From: Pogona vitticeps
Taxonomy: Eukaryota; Chordata; Lepidosauria; Squamata; Agamidae
Direction: 5' to 3'
NCBI RefSeq assembly: GCF_051106095.1
Contig: NC_135786.1
Span: 212,696,501-212,760,500, forward strand
DNA length: 64,000 bases
Part shown: positions 55,896 to 64,000 of the stretch, piece after piece
Position numbering within the stretch: the stretch's first letter is position 1
Layout of the letters: each line of letters starts with the position of its first letter
Notes under the pieces: generated by a model
Told to the model about the DNA's origin: nothing
What the model saw: the letters and a program-made list of their open reading frames with translations, nothing else
Database searches by the model: none
Made by a program: the position numbers and the translations under genes

Positions 55896-56230
55896 AATGA
55901 CAGGGCTCTTTGCATCAAAGTTTGAATTCCTTAGACATCTCCAGCACAGAGAAAGAGTTAAATGACAATTACCTCAGTGAATGGGGACCCAGCTTGTAAG
56001 GATAAAAGAGCTCTAAGAACTTCAAACTGATAAGTTATAAATATGGACTCATGAACATAACAGACCTCTGTGAGATGGACCCTACTCCTAAAAGGACATA
56101 TTTTAGTATTATCCTATTTATTAATTATGTTTATTTGGAAACCATACATCAGTGTGGTTGATCTCCCCATTCACTGATCTGAATAAAAGTTTTTATATGT
56201 GTTGAATAAATATAGAGAAATGTTTTTCAT
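55896..56230 (+). other. Cadherin 3' UTR with two poly(A) signals
   Basis: Follows the stop codon of the last cadherin exon. The first about 100 bases are the frame-shifted remnant of the catenin-binding tail. AATAAA hexamers at 56,182-56,187 and 56,205-56,210 fit the end of the transcript shortly after. Confidence 0.65.
56182..56210 (+). terminator. Polyadenylation signals AATAAA (two copies)
   Basis: Two canonical hexamers 23 bases apart, about 290 bases after the in-frame stop of the cadherin gene and about 1 kb before the INTS8 CpG island. Confidence 0.6.
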
Positions 56231-56529
56231 GAAGTTTTTTGTTTGCTTTGAAGCTAATAAATTTTGTAGTATTGAAATCGCATAAGCTACCTCTAGGATG
56301 TCAATTTTAAAACATTCTGTATGTATAACTACTTAAATTTGTGTTGTGTTCTCTTATAATCCCATTAAATTAAGTTTTATATAGAAATCATACAATGTAT
56401 TTGTATACTTGTTTAGTGTGTCTGCTTCTTTTGATTGACCTTCATGCTAAAGCACTGTGATCTGCTTGTGACTACATTTCACTACAGTTGTGTGTGGTGG
56501 GGTAGGGCCAGGATTTGGGAAAGTTTGAT

Positions 56530-56650
56530 TTTTGGACTACAACTTCCAGAGTTCCCAGGCAAAATCACTCCTTAAATATCTAAGTTTGAATGCCCTATTA
56601 GGGTTCTCACAAGTCAGTTCCGACTTGATGGCACATATCACACAAGAAAT
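56530..56650. repeat. SINE fragment
   Basis: TTGGACTACAACTTCCAGAG, then CACTCCTTAAATATCTAAGT and CAAGTCAGTTCCGACTTGAT with GGCACATATCACACAAG. This is the same SINE tail (CGACTTGATGGCACAT) seen elsewhere in the window. Confidence 0.45.
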
Positions 56651-56873
56651 AAAAGGTGTAGAATACCAGTTTAGGATGGGATTAGCAAAGTGTACCTCCA
56701 GATACTGCTGGACTACCAACTCCAAGTATCTTACCCTTGGCTGTGCTGACTATAGCTGATATAGATGTTGCAATCCCAAAACATCTGCAGGCATGTAGTG
56801 CATCCACTGCTAATGCAGGTCCTAACAGGAATCAGGGGAATCCAAATAGCACATTCAAAATTGCCACTTACTT

Positions 56874-57150
56874 GTTATGTGACATCAAATGACCTCCGAC
56901 TTATGGTGACTCTATGAATGAGTGATCTCCAACACTCAACGGCCCTGGTCAGCTCTTGCAAACTGAAGCCTGTGGCTTCCTTTAGGGCATCAATCCATCT
57001 CATATTTGGTCTTCCTCTTTTCCTGCTGCCTTCCACTTTTCCCAGCATCATTACTGTATCTCTCCCAGAGAATCCTGTCTTCTCGGGATGTGCCCAAAGC
57101 AGGGCAGCCTCAATGTCAACATTTTTGCCTCTAGAGATAGTTCAGGTTTG
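56874..57150 (-). mobile_element. RTE-like LINE fragment
   Basis: ACCTCCGACTTATGGTGACT, CTGTGGCTTCCTTTAGGGCA, GGTCTTCCTCTTTTCCTGCT and TCTTCTCGGGATGTGCCCAA. This run recalls the reversed RT/3' region of RTE/BovB LINEs (complement of the block that also occurs near 43,640-43,690). It ends about 100 bp before the INTS8 CpG island. Confidence 0.5.
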
Positions 57151-57289
57151 ATTTGCTCTCTAGGACCTACTTACGCTTTATATAGCACAGTAGTGCACCA
57201 AGAAGAGCTCCAGGGTGTTCTTTCACACCTTTGTAAAGCCCGCCACCCTATTATTTACACTCGCTCCGCAAACATAATTTGACTGGGAA

Positions 57290-57830
57290 CGTCAAACAAC
57301 AGTTTGCGCAAAGCGCCCTCCCTCCGAGAGCCGAACGTAGAGAATGAAGCCCCGCCTTCTTCCTCATCTGGCGAATCGCATGAGAGGTTACCTTCTTGCC
57401 GTCTGCTTAGTGGCCTAAATCTGAGAAAGGAGGCGGAGCAGTAGCGGTCTCCGCTTTCTCTTTTCCCCTCTGTAAAGCAGAAGAGGCGGTGCAAAGGCAG
57501 AGGAGCCGGGCGGCCGCCGCCATTTTGGGTGGTGGGAGGGGTTTTAAAAATGCTCTTGTGAGGGGATAAGGACACCTCCGGGGAAGGGAGTAAAGAGGGG
57601 GAAGAAAGGTGAGAGGAAGGAGCGCTTTTCGCGTCCGTATGTGCACCCGCAGGCATTGAGGAGAGGAATTTAGGAACGAGAGTTCATACGGACTGGGGCT
57701 TTTGAGCTGGAGGAATACTAAGAAGTGGCAGTGAGGTGGATGAAAGAGCGCGAGAGGGGTGAAGGAGGAGCAGAGACCGGGAGCTATAGGACCTCTGCAA
57801 GAGGTTTTGCCCCCCCCCCCCAGTTTAGCC
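57290..57830 (+). promoter_or_regulatory. INTS8: INTS8 CpG-island promoter and 5' UTR exon
   Basis: A GC-rich, CpG-rich stretch in an otherwise AT-rich window. It contains GCCGCCATTTTG at 57,516-57,527, a consensus YY1 site often found at transcription starts of housekeeping genes. There is no TATA box. A GT donor in AAG/GTGAGA at 57,609 could end a non-coding first exon spliced to the exon at about 58,840. The minus-strand frames here are by-products of base composition. Confidence 0.65.
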
Positions 57831-58839
57831 ACAGAAAAGTAGTACCCATGGAATTAAGCTGTTAAAATAAGAAACGGTGGAGAGGTTGGAGCAGGAGTAG
57901 ATTTTTGTAGAAAAGGACGCCCAACTTAATTTTGAGATTGAACACCAGTTCGTGCTCCGAGTCATGTGGCTGGAGGTTCCGCGTTCTTTAATTGCAGTTT
58001 TTCTGGATCTCTGGCCTAAACTTCCCATTGTCACAAGATGCCAAACTGGTGGACGTGGAGGTTTCTAGGGACACAGACAGGGTGCATCCTAGAGGCCTGA
58101 CATCTGCTCCCCTCTGGGGTGGAAGAGATTCTGGTGGGAGCATCCCCTGGCATTTTGATTTCCAATTACTGTAAAGGCTATGTTGAGAAGTTCCAACGGA
58201 GTGGCGGTGTTCGGGTGTTAAAGCAAAAGCAATTAAAAAAAAAAGTGGAAGGGGTGGCAGGGGTCTTGTGGTGTATCAGCTGTGTGTCAAACATTTGTGA
58301 GTTGAAACATTTTAACTTGAGTGGCTTGGTGTTTAGGATTACCTGCTGTGGGAGCATGAGTGTGTACTAGAAAAATGGAAACTGGAGCTGAAAGTTTACG
58401 GACTGTACTACTTCTGCATAAAGTCCATGGTTTAGTCCTGATTTTCCTTGTACATACATGTGTGCACACCTTTAATTGGGTTTGATGTTATGATATTTGT
58501 TTTGTAGTGCTGAATTAATGTTTCTATTGTAATTATGTTTTATTGTCTTTTTTATGTTACTCAGAGTGGTCTCTAGCTAGATGAGGAGTATATAAAATGA
58601 ATGAATGTACAATTCATTTTATTTTTAAGGCTCTTGCATTCATTTGGTGCACACATGGAAGGCTTCCGTTCCTTTCTTTCCTTGTTTCATTTGTATAGTG
58701 AAGTTCAGTTAGAATGTGATGCTATGTGAATTAAGGCACATATCTTATGTGCTATGGAGAAGTTTTGTACCAATATAAGCAAGTTGCTTTTCAATCAGGG
58801 AAATCTGGCACTACTCACAGCGCCACCACATCCCTTTAG

Positions 58840-59004
58840 ATTGCTCATCAAAACTGAAAAAGCTTCAGGAGAAGATGAGTGTAGAAGCTGCTGACCGGGA
58901 GGCTGCTACCTCTAGTCGACCATGCACACCTCCTCAGACCTCCTGGTTTGAGTTCTTGCTAGAAGAATCTCTGCTGGAGAAACATTTGAAAAAAGCTTAT
59001 CCAG
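58840..59004 (+). CDS. INTS8: INTS8 first coding exon
   Basis: Acceptor CCCTTTAG (58,839) likely, or CTCACAG at 58,820. ATG at 58,875, donor CCAG/GTTAGT, phase 1 out. Encodes residues 1-43. The start agrees with the human MSxEAADREAATSS N-terminus. Confidence 0.9.
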
Positions 59005-62000
59005 GTTAGTAATTGCATGCTTTAATTACAGTTTTTATTTCTGTTAGTGACTGGAAGAGTTGAAAGGGCTTGACAAGGTGAACAATATTTTAAGATTCTC
59101 CTTAATCATATAAGAATTTTTGTATCACACTGACCTACGTTTATTGTCTCTATAGAAAATTGCAGTTATGTGTACAGTTGCTTAAATCCTATTGAGATCA
59201 GTGTATTTGAGTGTAAAAGTGATGATACACATTAAATTATTTTATATGTGAGTTCATTTGTACCTATACTTGCATATCAGTATTTCTGCAAGCACATATA
59301 TATGTAGTTGCGATTTTCTGTAGCTCCTTGACCATAGCGTCATTAAGTTGGAAATGGCCTGTAAGACCATCAAGTACAAGTCTCTGCTCAATGCAGGAAT
59401 TTTTATCAAAGCAGATGAGGTGACAGAACAATTCGTAACTGTATAATGTGTTAAATGACTATAAACACACAGGGTTACAAAGTTAAATGTTAAGTGTTTG
59501 CCACTTTGCTTGAAGTGGTGTTGCTTGCTTGATATTTGTTGTTTTCACCCTGTGTGACATCTTCACTGAAAATGTAGGTATTAAAATCTGTCTTTTATTT
59601 ACTGTAGATCCATCACCTGTTCAGCTGATTGTTCAGTTTCTGGAGCAGGCTTCCAAGCCTTTGGTGAATGAGCAGAATCAGGTTCAGCCTCCACCTGATA
59701 ACAAGAGAAATCGCATTTTAAAATTACTTGCTTTGAAAGTTGCTGCACATTTAAAGTGGGATTTGGACATACTGGAGAAAAGGTACCAGTGACCTTCTTG
59801 CTTTATGTTGTTAATAAATAGCTATGCAATATTAATGTTTATTTGTATGGGATTTCTGCTGTTTTCATTACCCTGACTAGTATCTTATATGTTACTTCAG
59901 GGGAGTACAAACTAATGCAAATCTGTTTTTTGATGGACTTACTGTCCTTTAGTGGTAATACTTAATCATAGTGCAGGAGGAGTGGGAAATGTGTGCTTTG
60001 CTAAAGAATGTTGAACCAGAGCTTGTAATGTTCCCTTAAAAAAAATTTATAGCACCAATGCTCCAAACCTTAGTTATTTAGTATAATGTAAATAACTACT
60101 GTTTGGAACATTGATGTTATAACTTTAATTACACCACTCATCTTATCGCCTCAATAGTCACAAAAAACAAGCCAGCATCACTTCAGTCATGTAATATTTC
60201 TCTTGTACTATTTCGAAGCCACTCAGACTGTAAAGGTAACTAAAATGTTAGTTATGCTGCAAAAGGAGTGAAGTTCTCTCTTAACTTGTAGTCGTAATGT
60301 TATGTAGTTATGCATTTATTGCAAAAATAACAAATTACAAGTAATTTGTAAAAAAGCCTTTGGAATTAATTATGTTATCACAGAAGTAATAATGCTAATA
60401 GATTAATTTGATCATATGTTGACATGAAAAATCCTGATAGTTTTAGCTGGTAATAGAAGGTAAACTAAATAGAAAAAGAAGTTCAGGATGGAAAAGCCCA
60501 TATTGGCTGAAGAATTTTGGGGAGTGGTTTGGAAACGACACATTGTTATTTAGAGTTACCACATCTGATCACTGGTAAGGAGGTCAAAGTTTTGGTAAGG
60601 AAGGAAAAATAACTCATTCTTTGTAACAGCTTATTTCTTTGCCATTTGTTGGTCCTCATCAGCCCTAGTCAACATAGCCCATAGTGACAGATACAGTGGT
60701 GCCTCGCTAGACGGTTGCCCTGCTTTACGACAAAATCGCTTTATAATGGTTTTTCTGCAATTAATTTACCCATCACAAAACGATGTTTCCAGTGGGGCTT
60801 TTTCGCACTACAATCACCCACACCCGCTTTTGAGCACTTCAGAGGCTTTTCGTGCACAGTCAGGAAATGCCTCCAAAGTGCTCTAAAGTGGGTGCGGGGG
60901 GTTTCGGGGCACCCCCGGCAGGGTTCTGCTGGCTTCCCATTCACCATCAGAGCCCTGGCAGGGGTGCCCTGAAACCACCGGCGCCGGCTTTAGAGCATTT
61001 TGGAGGCTTTTTCTGCACCATCAGAGGACTGGTGGGGGACCTCCAAAGCAGGTGATCTTGGGGAGGGGACCCCCCGCCAGTCCTCCCATGGTGCTTCCCC
61101 AGCTCCCTACCCCTTAAGTTCCTTTTTTTAAAAAAATTCCCCCTAGGAACGCATTAATTAATTCTCAATGCATTCCTATGGGAAATTTGGCTTCGCAAGA
61201 TGATGTTTTCGCAAGACAGCGATTTCTGCGGGATGGATTAACATTGTCTTCCGAAGCATCACTGTAATGGGTATTGCTGTCCAGCATCATCTGCCAAGCT
61301 ATCCATTCTTCATTCCTGTATTAGAGGATCATGTTGTTTTCAGAGGGTTCTGTAACAAATCAAGTTCTGGCCTTTGTGAGGTAAGCAGTCTTTGATCTTT
61401 TATTTTAGCTTGTCAGTCCCAGTACTGAACATGTTGCTGAATGAACTGCTGTGCATCAGTAAGGTTCCTCCAGGAACTAAACATGTAGATGTGGATCTTG
61501 CCAGTTTACCTCCAACCACTGCAATGGCTATACTGCTCTATAATAGATGGTAAGACCTAAATTGTTTTGGGTGTTGTTGCTTTAGTTCAGATACACTGGG
61601 AAATTTTAAAACTAAATGGCCAACTTCCTGTTGCATACTACAGGATGGAAGTTAGCGCCAGCAGCAAATTAACAATACATAACAGTCAGTTCCAACTGTG
61701 GTAACCCTAATAAGTTTTCCAGAGTATGGGGAATATTTAAAGAGTGGTTTTACTAGTGCCACCCCCCCCCCAAAGAGTTCCCATGGTTGAATGGAGATTT
61801 GAACCCAGGTCTCCTGAGTCCCAACATTCTGTCCACTCTGTGCTGGCTCTCAGTTATAATATTGACATAAAATTTATCTAGAGAGATTTCTGGAATCCTT
61901 CAGAAATGGTAGGTTAGCATTTTTCTTTTGTATTTTGGACCAGAAATTATCATAAATAAAACCATGCCTACATAGGTTCCTAATTTTAGAGCTTTGGAGT

Positions 62001-63595
62001 TCTTGTTGCTGTTTTGTGGAGTGGAGCTTTGGCAGTGTTTACACTCTGGTATGAGCATATATCCCATGAAGTTTTACATATTTCTCCTTGTCATGTAGCT
62101 GTTTCATCAATCGCAGATCCTTTGTATTAAAGTTGGGAACTGTATGGAAAATACTGTATGTGACATTGTAATAATAAGACAAGCTGTTGGAGCTTTGATA
62201 TTGCCAGTTGCTTGTTGCACTTCGAGTGTTACTTTGGAGATCAATCTCATCTAGCCAGAATGACTGAGTTCCAACTGAGCTGAAACAAGGTTGGCTGAAC
62301 TATGCTGAATTGAAATCCTACCAAGCAACATTCCCTGTAATTTTCAGCCCTGCTGGATAGACCTCTGTCCCTGGTGTGTGCGACTCCACCCCCCACAGAC
62401 ACCCTGTGGGGTTCCGTGATGACCGGAATCAAAGACTGAAAACAATAACTGTGTGTGTGTGGAGGAGGAGGAGCCTTATGTGGAGGGCGGGCAAAGTTGT
62501 GCAGGCATGCAACATAGAGGGAATCTTGATGTCCAGCATTGGAAAGTTGGAGAATACTTCATCATGATCTACATTTGTGCTGGCATAATGGCTGTGTTGC
62601 TGAGGTGGAGGTGGTTTGGACCTCCACCTGCTCTTTACCCCCACCCCCTTTTTTTGGTTCTTCTTTAGTCATATATTGGCTTCTGGCGGATCCATTTCCC
62701 AGCAGACCTTCTGCCAGCTGAGCGGCTTTTTCCTGTGCCTCACCTGCTCCAACTGGATTGTGTCAGTCAGAATTGCAGAGACTATTACAGTACCACAAAC
62801 TTCTTTTCTAAGCCATTCTTGAAGTTGGCCATAGGATGTGTCTGTTTACATGAGCTGAACTACTCTCTGCTAATCCTTTCCACTTTCTTTTAATAGGGCT
62901 ATTAGAACAATAGTCAAAAGTAGTTTTCCTGTCAAACTAGCAAAACCTGGTCCACCTCAACTAAATGTGTAAGTTTGTCCATCTACTTCAGATTCTTACT
63001 AGCACTAGATTAATTAGAATAATTTAACCCTAATTCAGAAGCCAGGTATTAGCAAGAGACAGTGGTAATTTGCAATTAGAAAATAATTTACAATAACAGT
63101 ACAGTTCTATACATTTCTGCCGAGAAGTCCAGTTGAGTTCAGTGATGCTAAGGGAATGTCAGTTGGATTGCATCCTAAATAAATCTGCTCTTAAGTATTT
63201 TTGTTAATTATATGGTCAGTTTAAATTCTGCTATATATTTTTAAAAAGTATGTGTGTTACTAAAATATTTTGGTAACAGATCCCTGATATTAAATGTGTT
63301 GTGTTTTGAGAATATGTTCTGATTCTAGCAAAATTAATTATGTTGAAACAGCCTTGTTGATAAACCTAGACATTTCAAAATGAATCAGATATCAGTTTCT
63401 GAACTGAATGTTTTGAAATAGAGATTTGAACACTGTCAATAATTGATACTTCAATTCTGCTGTATTTAAAAGCTGGGAGATATTTTAGAGGTTTAAAGAT
63501 AACCACAGCTATTTAATATTTGAATGGTCTGTTTTTTGTTTAGAATGAATCAGATCCAACAAGAAAAGGAAGTAACAGAAAATATTTTGAAAGTG
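58840..63595 (+). CDS. INTS8: Integrator complex subunit 8 (5' part, five coding exons)
   Basis: INTS8 is a nuclear subunit of Integrator, the complex bound to RNA polymerase II that cleaves snRNA and other nascent transcripts. INTS8 helps recruit PP2A to it. Translation starts at 58,875. Coding segments 58,875-59,004, 59,608-59,782, 61,409-61,549, 62,897-62,968 and 63,544-63,595 join to 190 codons with consistent phases. The protein begins MSVEAADREAATSSRPCTPP and includes WFEFLLEESLLEKHLKKAYP, RNRILKLLALKVAAHLKWDL, SVPVLNMLLNELLCISKVPP and MNQIQQEKEVTENILKV, nearly the human sequence as I recall it. It would be about one fifth of a roughly 1,000-residue protein; the rest is beyond the window. 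There are no in-frame stops. Confidence 0.95.
59608..59782 (+). CDS. INTS8: INTS8 second coding exon
   Basis: Acceptor ACTGTAG, donor AAAAG/GTACCA, phase 2 out. Encodes PSPVQLIVQFLEQASKPLVN and NEQNQVQPPPDNKRNR. Confidence 0.95.
59783..60693. other. INTS8 intron, nothing recognised
   Basis: AT-rich intron sequence up to the palindromic MITE at 60,694. No element or open frame of note. Confidence 0.5.
60694..61264. mobile_element. Palindromic MITE family A, copy 5 (TA-flanked, in INTS8)
   Basis: Left end CAGTGGTGCCTCGCTAGACG, right end CGAAGCATCACTG, flanked by TA. The interior has an expanded GC-rich palindromic core with repeated CTCCAAAG and CACCCGC blocks. The frames across it are by-products. 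Confidence 0.82.
61409..61549 (+). CDS. INTS8: INTS8 third coding exon
   Basis: Acceptor TATTTTAG, donor GATG/GTAAGA, phase 2 out. Encodes LSVPVLNMLLNELLCISKVP and TTAMAILLYNR. Confidence 0.95.
61680..61855. repeat. SINE-like fragment
   Basis: CAGTCAGTTCCAACTGTGGT, GGGGAATATTTAAAGAGTGG, TGGAGATTTGAACCCAGGTC. Same series as 34,675-34,830. Confidence 0.5.
61860..62896. other. INTS8 intron, nothing firm recognised
   Basis: About 1 kb of intron with a GT/GGAGG-rich patch near 62,445-62,475 and chance frames on both strands. Confidence 0.45.
62897..62968 (+). CDS. INTS8: INTS8 fourth coding exon
   Basis: Acceptor TTTAATAG, donor TGT/GTAAGT, phase 2 out. Encodes AIRTIVKSSFPVKLAKPGPP. Confidence 0.95.
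63544..63595 (+). CDS. INTS8: INTS8 fifth coding exon
   Basis: Acceptor TTGTTTAG, donor GTG/GTAAGT, phase 0 out. Encodes MNQIQQEKEVTENILKV. Later exons lie beyond the window. Confidence 0.94.
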
Positions 63596-63734
63596 GTAAG
63601 TGTCTTTCTCTCTTCAAGACATGAATGCTACTGTATTGGCAGATTGAAGTAAGGAATGTCAAATCTTGACCTGATGATTATGATGATTCAAAATATTTAT
63701 ATGTTGCCTTACTCCTATGGGATCCACTGCAACT

Positions 63735-64000
63735 AAAGGTAAAGGTTCCCCTTGACATTTAGTCTAGTCGTGTCCAACTTTAGGGGCAGTGCTCATCCCC
63801 ATTTCCAAGCCGTAGAGCCAGCGTTTGTTTGTAGACAGTTTCCGTGGTCACGTGGCCAGCGCAACTAGACACAGAACGCTGTTACCTTCCCACCATGGTG
63901 CTACCTATTTTATCTACTTTCATTTGCATGCTTTTGGATTGCTAGGTTGGCAGGAGCTGGCACAAGCGATGGGAGCTCACTCCATCACGTGGATTTGATC
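63735..64000 (-). mobile_element. Sauria-type SINE, cut by window end
   Basis: AAAGGTAAAGGTTCCCCTTG, TAGTCTAGTCGTGTCCAACT (a BovB-like 3' tail in reverse), then GTGGTCACGTGGCCAGCGCA and GGGAGCTCACTCCATCACGT leading toward the tRNA-derived head, which lies past 64,000. This pattern is the squamate Sauria SINE as I remember it. Confidence 0.7.

Noticed and set aside
57255-57832. Minus-strand frames of 133 and 141 codons
   Set aside because: They lie in the GC-rich INTS8 promoter and 5' UTR, show no motif and are explained by base composition.

Overview
This is vertebrate nuclear DNA, most likely from a squamate reptile (a lizard or relative). The reasons are an AT-rich genome with small exons in long introns, a Sauria-type SINE, a BovB/RTE LINE fragment, CR1- and L2-like LINE pieces, a Penelope-like element and several families of short palindromic DNA transposons. 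No species can be named from the sequence alone.

Two protein-coding genes lie head to tail on the + strand. The first fills positions 4098 to about 56,200 and is the 3' part of a giant type III classical cadherin of the DN-cadherin/Hz-cadherin kind. I traced 32 exons whose splice phases agree from end to end and give about 2,472 residues. In order these are roughly 15 extracellular cadherin repeats, a membrane-proximal block, EGF, laminin G, EGF, laminin G, EGF, one membrane segment and a classical-cadherin tail. The 5' end and signal peptide lie upstream of the window or were not recognised. Mammals lack this gene type, as far as I recall. The p120-catenin-binding part of the tail is well preserved. 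The beta-catenin-binding part stops early at the conserved YEG box, and the rest of the tail is still readable in a shifted frame just downstream.

The second gene is INTS8 (Integrator complex subunit 8). A CpG-rich promoter lies at about 57.3-57.8 kb, translation starts at 58,875, and five coding exons (190 codons) are present before the window ends. The protein is very close to human INTS8 as I remember it.

The introns carry many repeats: (a) at least five copies of a TA-flanked palindromic MITE with ends like CAGTGGTGCCTCGC; (b) two nearly identical copies of a second MITE with ends CAGTGGGGTCTC; (c) MITEs with ends CCRTATTTTTC and CCCGTTTCCCC; (d) hAT-type MITEs with 8-bp target duplications, one nested in a CR1 LINE; (e) a Penelope-like relic with RT and GIY-YIG domains bounded by inverted repeats; (f) BovB/RTE, L2-like and CR1 LINE fragments; (g) tRNA-derived SINEs; (h) microsatellites. 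Two longer minus-strand reading frames (1169-1954 and 54,428-55,257) were not recognised.

There are no bacterial-type operons, CRISPR arrays or clear stand-alone RNA genes.
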